A stretch of 64,000 bases of DNA from Sphingomonas jinjuensis (GTDB taxonomy: Bacteria > Pseudomonadota > Alphaproteobacteria > Sphingomonadales > Sphingomonadaceae), in contig NZ_JACIEV010000006.1 of NCBI RefSeq assembly GCF_014197105.1, forward strand, positions 124,001 to 188,000, written 5' to 3'. Below the pieces are notes generated by a model. The model saw only the letters and a list, made by a program, of their open reading frames with translations. It did no database searches and was not told the origin of the DNA. Both the position numbers and the translations under genes were made by a program. Every line of letters begins with the position of its first letter. Within the stretch, counting starts at the first letter, position 1. Of the stretch, positions 43,979 through 51,242 are shown one piece after another.

Positions 43979-44614
43979 TCAGCCGGCGGAGGACAGAACG
44001 TCGTCGACGTGAGCCTTTGCGGCAGGATCATCGCGCTGGTCGAGCCAGACGCGGAGGTGATTACGCAAGGCGTCAGCGATGCTGCGCCCGACCTGATTGA
44101 TCGAGGCGAGCCGCCGGAGCAGCAGCCGGAACGTCGCAATCGCGTCCGCCTGTGCATGCTCTTCGATGCTGGCGACGTCACAGCGCACCCAGGCGCCAAA
44201 GATTTGCTCGGGCTCGGCGGGCGAGCAGGCCACTCCCGTTTGCTCGCATGCCTCTCGGAACGACACTGGCCTTCCGGCGCTGGTCGCCGATAGGTCGAGC
44301 AGATATTGGCGATGGCAGGCCGTCATTGCGCGGAGCGCGGGCGCGTCGTCTCCACCCGGTAGACTGGCGAGCGACGTGATCGCGGCCTTCAGCCGGTAGC
44401 CGGTGATCGTCGCACCTTCACGGATCACGTGTTGGCCAAGCCACGCGAACAGTGTCTCCGCCATGTCCGTTGGCCGCAGGATGCAGCTGTCGATGGTGAA
44501 ATCGACCGCCGTTCCGCGCAGTTCGGCTGTCAGAATGGCGGCACCAATGGGTATGCGCTGATCGATGCCGAGGTGACGGCCTATGTCGAGTTCGACAACA
44601 TTCAGAATTGTCAT
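43979..44614 (-). CDS. Exonuclease-fold-like protein, degenerate
   Basis: This 211-residue protein starts at ATG 44614 (MTILNVVELDIGRHLG). It has an N-terminal strand with VELDIG, a central GATITGYRLKAAITSLASLPG where the middle acidic residue of the exonuclease fold is missing, a LLDLSAT strand and a late helix HAQADAIATFRLLLRRL that keeps an aspartate. The overall plan matches the two following genes, suggesting duplication and divergence. It is separated from the relaxase by 279 bases that contain a strong stem-loop. Confidence 0.5.
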   Translation of the reverse strand: MTILNVVELDIGRHLGIDQRIPIGAAILTAELRGTAVDFTIDSCILRPTDMAETLFAWLGQHVIREGATITGYRLKAAITSLASLPGGDDAPALRAMTACHRQYLLDLSATSAGRPVSFREACEQTGVACSPAEPEQIFGAWVRCDVASIEEHAQADAIATFRLLLRRLASINQVGRSIADALRNHLRVWLDQRDDPAAKAHVDDVLSSAG

Positions 44615-44659
44615 GATGGGTGATGGAAGCATGGGACTTGGGTTCCGGGTGCGCGCGGC

Positions 44660-44685
44660 CGACCCCAGCCGCACAAGGCGGTGGG
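44660..44685. terminator. Stem-loop between relaxase and exonuclease-like genes
   Basis: ACCCCA (44660-44665) pairs with TGGGGT (44680-44685), and CCGC pairs with GCGG inside, leaving a 5-base loop. No T-run follows on either strand, so it is at best a Rho-assisted terminator or an mRNA-processing structure. Confidence 0.35.
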
Positions 44686-44893
44686 GTGACGACACGGATG
44701 CTGAAGATGACCGGTCTGAACCGGTCGACGACGAAGATCCTGGCGAGGGCTAGCCGGCAGATGCCGACCTTCTTTTCCCTTCCATTAGAACCTTCGCCGT
44801 TGCCGCCGCTGAGGAACGACGGATCTCGCGCCGCCTTTTCCATGCTGCGGACATGGTCGGACGACCATGTCCGCGATGGCTAGTGCCAGGCCA

Positions 44894-47725
44894 TCAGCGC
44901 TTCATGGGGTCACCCGCCTGACCGAGTTGCCAAGCCGCGGCGCGACGGTGCAGCTTCGCCGCAGCTGTGGTTTCAACAGCTGGTGACGTTGAAGCAGCCA
45001 CTTCCTGCTCCATCACCGACGTGAGTGGGGGTGACTTGGCCGCGTCGGCGAGACGACGCTCGTCGGCCAGCCGCCGGTGGTGGGCGTCGGCTTCGCGGAT
45101 GGCCCGCGCCCGCAGATCCGCGTCTAGAATTGCGAGATCGTCTTGCTCGAGGAGACGTGCGGCAAGCGCCTGACTGTCCCGCTGAGCAGCGTCGGTCCTG
45201 GCGTCGTACGTTGCGGCTAGCCACTTCGCGATGAGCGACACGCTGGGCTTTACGACTGGCCGAGGCGTGACGATGCGGTCCGCAGGAACCGCCACGGGGG
45301 CTTCCCTCGGTGTGGGCGGCGCAAGGTCCTGATTGTCGAGCGTTGCCGGAGCCGACGCTGCCGTCGTCGGGATCGAAGGAAGTGTCCGGGGCGGCGCGGT
45401 GGACACGACATTGGCTTCGTGTCGCGGTGCCGTTTCTTCGGAAACGGGAGCGCGTAGATCGGCACTACGACCCGGCGCTCCCGCTGGTGAGCGCGGGGCC
45501 TTCATCATCGCCATGGCTGCAAGAACCTCAGCGTGCGGCACATTCGGTTGGGACCCAGCCGTTGGTGTGGGCTTGGAAGGCCGTGCGGCCGCCGATGCCA
45601 CGGGCAGCGAAGAATCCGCGCGGCGCTCGCCAGCGGAAGTCGCAGCTTCTTGGGCGTGAGGGCTGATTGTCGGCGAGCCGGCGGCAATCCGAGTCGGTGC
45701 CGAGACCGTTGTCGGCGATGGCGGTCGTGACGACGCGGGTGCAGGCGCATGTGTCGTAGTCGCCGTCGATGCCGGGGTGGAGGTATGCATCGGCCGTGGG
45801 TTTGGCCTTTCTTCCGGTCGGCTAAAGGTCGACGTGGGTGGAGCGTCGTCTCGTCGCTCGCGATGTTGCTCGTCGTCCACTTGCCAGCCTCGCCGGATGG
45901 CCTTGTCCTGAGCGGGGGTCAGCCAGCGCGTCGGCACCGGCATTTTCCAGAAGCGCTGCAGCCAGGACGCTGGGTTTTCGCCGCGCTGAGGTGCGAATCC
46001 GTCGGCATGGCGGATCACGACCGCAAGCACAGCTTCATCCTGGACCTGCGTTAGATGCGTCGCCTTGGCCTGCTCCAGCACGGCATGCGCCGACGGGGAC
46101 GCCGGCAAGCTCATCATCGTTGCGTCGTCGACCTTGATCGCGTCACGCTCGACCCGGACCCGCTGGTTCTGTCGGTCAGCCTCGAGAATCAGTTCGACCC
46201 CGATCTTGCTCAGCCGCTTGGCGAGCGCAGCGACAGCGGTGTGCTGTCGGAGTATCGACGCCTCGGCCATGAGGTTCGCGGCAGCGACTTTCAGTCGTTC
46301 CTGCTCAGCGACCATCGCCGCTAGTTCGGTCGGTGAGTATGACCGAGCCGTCGACGCGGCTGGGGGTGACGGCGCGGTGGACACTGACATTGCGGGAGCC
46401 GGCTGAGCTGACCGAACGACAGCGCCGCGCCCTCGAAGTTGGAGCAGCTTCCGGGCAGCGACAGGATCGGCGTCGGCCTGCGTCTCCAGCCAATCGACGA
46501 AATCCAGACGGCGTATGTCGCGCGCATTGATCGCGTCTCGCTGCCGCGCGGCTTCCTTGTCGATCCGTTCGCATTCGAGCCGGTAGGTCGTCATCGCTGC
46601 GGCGCGGTGGACACGCGTGCTCCGCGATCGCGTCACCGGCATGGCTGCTTTCCTGCGCGCCAGCGCCTTGGCCCGCTCGCGCTTCTGCCATGCCGCCACC
46701 GTGATCCGCTCCTCACTTAGCCGCTGTCGCCGGGCGACGAGGTCGCGGACATATTCCTCATAGCGCACCCGGAGCGTCTCGGCGGGGTCAACGGCTCGTG
46801 CGGCCGCTACCTCGGGTGTTGTCGGTTGGCTGCGATACCAGTGCACGAACGTGACCGATGATCGCGCATCCATGGCCTTCAGACTGTATCGATCGCCAAG
46901 CGCGGATGCCGGGCAGTGCCGGGTGGGATCCGATATTCGGTGCAGACGAAGACCGATCAGATCGCCGTTCTTGCGGATGAATGGTCGCAGTTCGAGGTCG
47001 AGGGCGGCCAAGGCGATGCGCCGTGCATCATAGTCGCGCTCATCCAACGCGGCCTGCGTCGCGCTCAGATCGAGCAGGTCGGCGAGCGGCGCGATGCCCG
47101 TCCGTCGTTCGCGGTCTCGCTCGCCCTGGCTGACCCTGCCGACGGTGCGGCACGGCTCTGCCAGGACGTTTCGGTCTCTTGCCAGCGGCCGCAGGCCGAA
47201 CTCGTCTTCGAGGTGCCGGGCGACCGTCATCAGGCGCCGGCCCAGATGGCTGTCCCAGGCGCGGCTGACCACGTCACCCTTGGGGAGAGTTTTTGCTTCC
47301 TCGGGACTGACCTCGCGGTCGAGCGACTTCGATCGCAGGATGCGGGGTGGCGCGGTGCCGTGCCGGTTAGCGGCGACGGCAGCGATGTGCATGTGGTCGC
47401 CGGGATCATCGTTGTCGTTGTCGTGGCGGAAGGCAGCCCAGGCCTGGCGGGCAAGTCCGGCCTCCTCCAGTGCCGCGTTTATCGCGGTGCGCCACTCATC
47501 ATCGCTGAGCCCACGTTCGGCACGGATGATGATGTGGACGATAGGGGCAGCACGGCCGCTACGCATCGCCGCCCGGTTGAGGACAGCGGCGGCGCTGTCG
47601 ACGTCGCGAATGCCATTCATGGCGAAGAGGCGGGCGCCGGTCTGTTCCTCCGGCGTTCCGTCAAGCCGACGCTGGTAGATCAGCAGCGCCTCGGCGGAAT
47701 CGCCGCGTTTGACCTTGATGATCAT
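44894..47725 (-). CDS. MOB-type relaxase (MobA/VirD2-like)
   Basis: This 943-residue protein has its relaxase domain in the first 250 residues. It shows a tyrosine near the N-terminus (IYQRR, Y17), motif II HIIIRAERGLSDDEW (about 64-78) and the metal-binding histidine motif GDHMHIAAVAANRHG (H111, H113, H122). It nicks the transfer origin and attaches to the 5' end. The long C-terminal part is charged, helical and alanine/proline-rich, with no helicase or primase motif recognised. The start overlaps the MobC-like gene stop by 4 bases. No coupling protein is present, so a helper conjugation system would be needed. Confidence 0.82.
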   Translation of the reverse strand: MIIKVKRGDSAEALLIYQRRLDGTPEEQTGARLFAMNGIRDVDSAAAVLNRAAMRSGRAAPIVHIIIRAERGLSDDEWRTAINAALEEAGLARQAWAAFRHDNDNDDPGDHMHIAAVAANRHGTAPPRILRSKSLDREVSPEEAKTLPKGDVVSRAWDSHLGRRLMTVARHLEDEFGLRPLARDRNVLAEPCRTVGRVSQGERDRERRTGIAPLADLLDLSATQAALDERDYDARRIALAALDLELRPFIRKNGDLIGLRLHRISDPTRHCPASALGDRYSLKAMDARSSVTFVHWYRSQPTTPEVAAARAVDPAETLRVRYEEYVRDLVARRQRLSEERITVAAWQKRERAKALARRKAAMPVTRSRSTRVHRAAAMTTYRLECERIDKEAARQRDAINARDIRRLDFVDWLETQADADPVAARKLLQLRGRGAVVRSAQPAPAMSVSTAPSPPAASTARSYSPTELAAMVAEQERLKVAAANLMAEASILRQHTAVAALAKRLSKIGVELILEADRQNQRVRVERDAIKVDDATMMSLPASPSAHAVLEQAKATHLTQVQDEAVLAVVIRHADGFAPQRGENPASWLQRFWKMPVPTRWLTPAQDKAIRRGWQVDDEQHRERRDDAPPTSTFSRPEERPNPRPMHTSTPASTATTTHAPAPASSRPPSPTTVSAPTRIAAGSPTISPHAQEAATSAGERRADSSLPVASAAARPSKPTPTAGSQPNVPHAEVLAAMAMMKAPRSPAGAPGRSADLRAPVSEETAPRHEANVVSTAPPRTLPSIPTTAASAPATLDNQDLAPPTPREAPVAVPADRIVTPRPVVKPSVSLIAKWLAATYDARTDAAQRDSQALAARLLEQDDLAILDADLRARAIREADAHHRRLADERRLADAAKSPPLTSVMEQEVAASTSPAVETTAAAKLHRRAAAWQLGQAGDPMKR

Positions 47726-48135
47726 GAGGCGACGCTCCGGCAGTGCAGTTCGCTGATGACCCTGTCGGCCTTGACGAGTAGCTGGGCGATGATCGCCGGG
47801 AAGGTCACGCGGAGACGATCGGCATCGTCAAAGCGCAGGACGCCCGTCTGCATGCGCTCGAGCAAGGGCGTGAGTCCTGCGATCTCGTCTGCCAGTCCAT
47901 CGATGGCGGCGACGGCGTCGACCCACGGGTGGACTGTCAGTGGTGGCGGTGGCGGCACCGGGCGGATGACGACGCCAGGAAGATGGCTGCGAAGCCAGTC
48001 GCCGCGAGCATGAGCGCCGTGGTAGCCGGCGTTACGCACGAGGTGATCGAACTGGGCGACCTCGTCCTCATCCCGTAACCGGATACGAACGTCGTGGCGC
48101 CGCTGGCGCCGTTCGGATCCTGATGAGCGGCTCAT
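47722..48135 (-). CDS. MobC-like relaxosome protein
   Basis: This 137-residue protein starts at ATG 48135 (MSRSSGSERRQRRHDVRIRL). The basic N-terminus followed by VRIRLRDEDEVAQFDHLVRNAGYHGAHARGDWLRSHL has the shape of a ribbon-helix-helix DNA-binding domain of the MobC group. Such proteins help the relaxase open oriT. It overlaps the relaxase start, and the oriT candidate lies directly upstream. Frames upstream of 48135 are not coding. Confidence 0.72.
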   Translation of the reverse strand: MSRSSGSERRQRRHDVRIRLRDEDEVAQFDHLVRNAGYHGAHARGDWLRSHLPGVVIRPVPPPPPLTVHPWVDAVAAIDGLADEIAGLTPLLERMQTGVLRFDDADRLRVTFPAIIAQLLVKADRVISELHCRSVAS

Positions 48136-48681
48136 CGGCCCGCCCCCCAAGCCTGAGTCTGACGCTGATCCGATGTGCCGCGCATCGGAGTACCGAGCGC
48201 GTGACGACCTTGCAGGATGTGACGTCGACGGGGCGTCGTCGGGATTGCGGACGCGGGTGCGGACGTTACGTCGCGGGAGGGTGTGGGAGGGGCACCGCCT
48301 CCCGCCAAGGCATGTCGTTCCACCGAGGACCGGACAGAGCGCAGCGACAGACGGTCCGGTCGCCAGCGGCGCGGTGGACACGACACGACTTGCTGCTCTT
48401 TTCCATGCCGGGCGCACGGTCCCCGGCACGATGTCGCTGGATCTCGGCTAGGGGCCAGCGCGGCTCGGGCTAAGTCGTTGTAATAACCGCGACATGACTT
48501 TTTATTCCCCTTTTTGAGGAAACCCGGAGGTTCCACAGAAATGGGTTTACAAATGTCGGGCCCATCCAAGGCGTCGGCGACGCCAAATACCGTCGTTGAG
48601 TTTTTATCGCCCATTTTTGGGGAAGGCCAAATCTTGGCCTCGGCCGAGCTCAAAATCGCCGGGCTTGGGGCGGTAACCCGC

Positions 48682-48906
48682 TCACGGGCGGATTGCGGGA
48701 AATCGATCACGAAGCATCTCCATCAGCGGCAGCGCGAAGGCTGCGGTTGAGGAGAAGGTCCGGCCCCTTTCCGATTGTCTCCAGCAGCAAGGCCGCGGCC
48801 TTGCTGTGAAGCTACCGACCCACTCGCCTGGGGACCGGTCGATGGGCGACGTCCGACACGCCATGGCCACAAGATCCGCCTGCCCCGGGCGGTATCGAGG
48901 CGCCAT
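48682..48906 (-). CDS. Doubtful small ORF in the oriT-like region
   Basis: This 74-residue frame from ATG 48906 has GAGG four bases upstream. The first 32 residues (MAPRYRPGQADLVAMACRTS onwards) look protein-like. After about 48815 a different frame looks better (HSKAAALLLETIGKGPDLLL). The switch occurs near the 22-bp palindrome, which would fit a frameshifted small gene. No family is recognised. Confidence 0.25.
   Translation of the reverse strand: MAPRYRPGQADLVAMACRTSPIDRSPGEWVGSFTARPRPCCWRQSERGRTFSSTAAFALPLMEMLRDRFPAIRP
48785..48806. repeat. 22-bp perfect palindrome
   Basis: CAGCAAGGCCG (48785-48795) is followed immediately by its exact reverse complement CGGCCTTGCTG (48796-48806), with no loop. 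It is centred on CCGCGG. It may be a protein-binding site of the oriT region. Confidence 0.9.
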
Positions 48907-49050
48907 CACGCCTCGGCCATGACGCCGATGTAGTGACTATCGCTCGGTGTGGGAAGGCGGGGGAGCGAGACAGCCGCTTTCCTTGATGGCGAGAGCGTGG
49001 TTGACCATCCATTGTATGATCAGGCTAAAGAAGCAGCGCCGATGACCTAC

Positions 49051-51018
49051 TCACCTCATCCGCTCCCTCAAGCGATCTACGCGTGCCCGGGCGCAGTGGA
49101 CGACAGCATCCCAATGCACGCTGCGGAATTCGAGCCGATCCATGTCGGCCTTTAAAATGTCGAGGGGTACGCCCTGTCCATAGGCTTCCCCGGTGTTCCT
49201 CGTTGCGTGTCCCGCAGCCTGAGCCAAGTTCATCTCGGGGATCCGGCGACGACGGCCTTCGCGCTTCATGCTATGCCGGGTGGAGTAGAACGCCTTGTCC
49301 GTTTGGGTTATGCCGAGTCGGCGAAGCTCGCGATTGATGGCCTGCGACAGATAGGTGTACCGATCGCCGTATTTCGCGGGCTTGAGGTCGTCGAAAAGCC
49401 AGGGTGAGCGCCGGGCCTGCTGGACTGCGACGAAGTCGAGAAAGCCACCCTCCAGAACGATCCAGTGGAGCGGCACGTCTCGCTGCGACTGCAGCGTCTT
49501 AAGATGCCGGACGGGCATGGTACCGCCGTCGACACCCCGCTGCGGCCGGCGATCGGCGCGGAAGCGCATGATCCAGTCGCCATCGTCCTGCACGATCTCG
49601 CTCGGCTTGAGCTGGCAATGCTCGCCGGGTCGCGAGCCATGGAAGGGCGCGAGGAACAGGATCCAGAACATGGTGTCGGAACAGGCGTCCGGATCGGTCA
49701 TCAGCCGGGAATTGTAGATCAGCGCCATCTCTTCGTCGTTGAAGTGGTCGCGCTCGGTGCCGGTATGCCGCGCACCATCGACCTTGATGCCTTGCGCGAC
49801 GTTGACGGGCACCCATTCGTATTCCTTGGCGACGGCGAGGAGCGCCTTGATCGCCGCGACCTGCTTGCCGACCGACGGCGCCGACAGGGTCGGCAACTTC
49901 TTCGCGGCAGCGAGGGCGATCTGTTCCCTGGCAGGGAGCTTCTTGATGCTCTTTTCCACGCGTGCTGGAAGGTTGAAGCACTGATCGCGGAACGTGCGGA
50001 TGTCCCCGCTGGTGATCGCCGTCACCGGCTTCGGGCCGATCAGCTCCTCAAAACGCCGGACGGCAAGCAGCCACTCGTCAGCAGATTTCCGCGCTTCGCC
50101 GTCCCCGAGACGACGCGCGTCCCGCCACAGCTTGTATAGCGCCCCCAGCGAGCGATCGGGCGCGTCTGGAACGGCCGGTTGCGGGGCAGGCGCGTCCTGC
50201 TCGACAAGGTGGGCGGCCATAGCCGCCGTCATGGGGTTGAGGACGAGCTCGGCATCTTCCGGCCAATGGGTAAAGCGGTGTTCCGCCAGACGCCGCAGAA
50301 CGCGTTCGGCAACCGCGTCGAACAGGACACCGTGCGACGGCAGCGCTTCGCCCGCCGCGTTGGCGACGAGCTGCGTCTCGAATGCGGCAGCTTTCCAGTC
50401 GCGCGCAGCGAGAAGCCCGCGGGCGATCTCGCGGAACGCAGCGCCCTGATAGCTGGGCTGTTCTTCGAATGCCTCGATCTGCGCGGAGGCGAGCTTGCGA
50501 TGATCGAGCGCGGGGAAGGCCGATCCCAGCCGAGGCGGCAGATCGGTCACGAACTCGAGACGATCATCCTCTAGATCGGTGTCTCGCATGATCCGACACT
50601 GGCGCTCTGCCGCGGGCGCGTGCTTACCGCCCCAACTCTGCCGGACCCGAAGGCTAAGGAACTTCAGCATCCCGTAGGACACATTATCGATACCGCGGGC
50701 CATGTCGAAGTGGAGGTCGAACGACGCCTGATGCGCGATGTTCGCGCGTGCGAGCGCCACCATGCCCTTCGCGACGACCTGATCCGCCTGTTCGCCGATG
50801 GATGCGGCTGCGAAGGCATCGAGGCCCGCCATGTAGCGCCGGATTTCCGCCAGCTTCTCGGCATGCCGAAGACGCGCTTCGTTCTCGTCGGTGGTTCCGA
50901 GGGAGTATTTCCACTCGCGCCTGCCGGCGGCAAGCCGATGGCGTTCCGGCACAACCATGCGGAACCACCACATTTTCGACTTGGGATGACGATACAGCCC
51001 CGCCACACGAACCCTCAT
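49051..51018 (-). CDS. int: Tyrosine recombinase / integrase of the island
   Basis: This 655-residue protein starts at ATG 51018 (MRVRVAGLYRHPKSKMWWFRMVVPERHR), an N-terminal domain typical of alphaproteobacterial DUF6538 integrases. The catalytic part is C-terminal: arginine in FHGSRPGEHCQL, then FYSTRHSMKREG where the first His of HxxR is tyrosine, AAGHATRNTGEAYGQG with H and the nucleophile tyrosine about Y613. It should recombine the 17-bp core at the tRNA-Glu 3' end. The start overlaps one of two TTTGTACCACC motifs, so the protein may control its own translation or transcription. A GTG at 51027 is possible. Confidence 0.87.
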   Translation of the reverse strand: MRVRVAGLYRHPKSKMWWFRMVVPERHRLAAGRREWKYSLGTTDENEARLRHAEKLAEIRRYMAGLDAFAAASIGEQADQVVAKGMVALARANIAHQASFDLHFDMARGIDNVSYGMLKFLSLRVRQSWGGKHAPAAERQCRIMRDTDLEDDRLEFVTDLPPRLGSAFPALDHRKLASAQIEAFEEQPSYQGAAFREIARGLLAARDWKAAAFETQLVANAAGEALPSHGVLFDAVAERVLRRLAEHRFTHWPEDAELVLNPMTAAMAAHLVEQDAPAPQPAVPDAPDRSLGALYKLWRDARRLGDGEARKSADEWLLAVRRFEELIGPKPVTAITSGDIRTFRDQCFNLPARVEKSIKKLPAREQIALAAAKKLPTLSAPSVGKQVAAIKALLAVAKEYEWVPVNVAQGIKVDGARHTGTERDHFNDEEMALIYNSRLMTDPDACSDTMFWILFLAPFHGSRPGEHCQLKPSEIVQDDGDWIMRFRADRRPQRGVDGGTMPVRHLKTLQSQRDVPLHWIVLEGGFLDFVAVQQARRSPWLFDDLKPAKYGDRYTYLSQAINRELRRLGITQTDKAFYSTRHSMKREGRRRRIPEMNLAQAAGHATRNTGEAYGQGVPLDILKADMDRLEFRSVHWDAVVHCARARVDRLRERMR

Positions 51019-51041
51019 TTGTACCACCCCTTTGTACCACC
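51018..51041. repeat. Two direct repeats TTTGTACCACC at the integrase start
   Basis: Perfect copies lie at 51018-51028 and 51031-51041, 13 bases apart. The same 11-mer occurs at 6715-6725 inside the other end of the island. They are candidate integrase arm sites; the first copy overlaps the integrase ATG. Confidence 0.65.
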
Positions 51042-51105
51042 GGGTGGGCTGAGCGTCGATAGATTGAGCCTAAATCCGCCAATTTCCGCCAGAAAAGGCC
51101 GAAAG

Positions 51106-51122
51106 TGGTGACCCCTACGGGA
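51106..51122. other. Right attachment core (attL-like) in tRNA-Glu
   Basis: TGGTGACCCCTACGGGA covers the tRNA 3' end including CCA and is repeated exactly at 6637-6653. The tRNA side is therefore the integrase-proximal junction. Confidence 0.8.
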
Positions 51123-51181
51123 CTCGAACCCGTGTTTTCGCCGTGAGAGGGCGACGTCCTAGACCGCTAGACGAAGGGGCC
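51106..51181 (-). tRNA. tRNA-Glu, anticodon CTC
   Basis: The minus strand folds as a cloverleaf: acceptor GGCCCCT pairs with AGGGGTC, anticodon loop CTCTCAC gives anticodon CTC for glutamate GAG codons, the T arm is ACGGG-TTCGAGT-CCCGT, and CCA is encoded. Its 3' 17 bases form the attachment core of the island and remain intact, so the gene should be functional. Confidence 0.93.
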
Positions 51182-51242
51182 GTTTAGCAGCGAGAGGCGG
51201 GCGTCTACGGGGTGGGGGGTGGGGCGTCAAGCGGTTACTTCG

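Larger units (their letters stand above)
48136..49050. other. oriT-like non-coding region
   Basis: This 915-base stretch lies between the MobC-like gene and the integrase end. It is rich in short inverted repeats: GGCGTC-GGC-GACGCC (48570-48584), GGCCAA-ATC-TTGGCC (48625-48639), AACC/GGTT around 48521-48532 and a 22-bp perfect palindrome (48785-48806). An imperfect direct repeat of about 24 bases, containing TTTTTAT and a C-run/TTTTTG block, occurs at 48496-48520 and 48598-48624. This position and structure fit an origin of transfer. A nic site was not identified. Confidence 0.55.
6637..51122. mobile_element. tRNA-Glu-integrated mobilisable genomic island, about 44.5 kb
   Basis: Both ends carry the identical 17-mer TGGTGACCCCTACGGGA (6637-6653 and 51106-51122). 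The right copy is the 3' end of tRNA-Glu including CCA. The motif TTTGTACCACC lies 61 bases inside the left core (6715-6725) and twice 64-87 bases inside the right core (51018-51028 and 51031-51041). A tyrosine recombinase gene lies next to the right end, and a relaxase, MobC-like protein and oriT-like region follow it. This is the normal architecture of an integrase-driven island in a tRNA gene. No type IV secretion or coupling-protein genes are seen, so transfer would need a helper. Cargo includes a defence module (7.0-12.8 kb). Whether the 15.6-41.4 kb cargo arrived with it or by later accretion is not settled; no third copy of the core was noticed. Confidence 0.75.

Noticed and set aside
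44660..44685. Classical Rho-independent terminator
   Set aside because: Strong stem but no T-run on either strand; listed only as a low-confidence structure.
48173..48483. Several overlapping ORFs upstream of mobC
   Set aside because: Arginine- and proline-rich in all frames; region better explained as non-coding oriT DNA.
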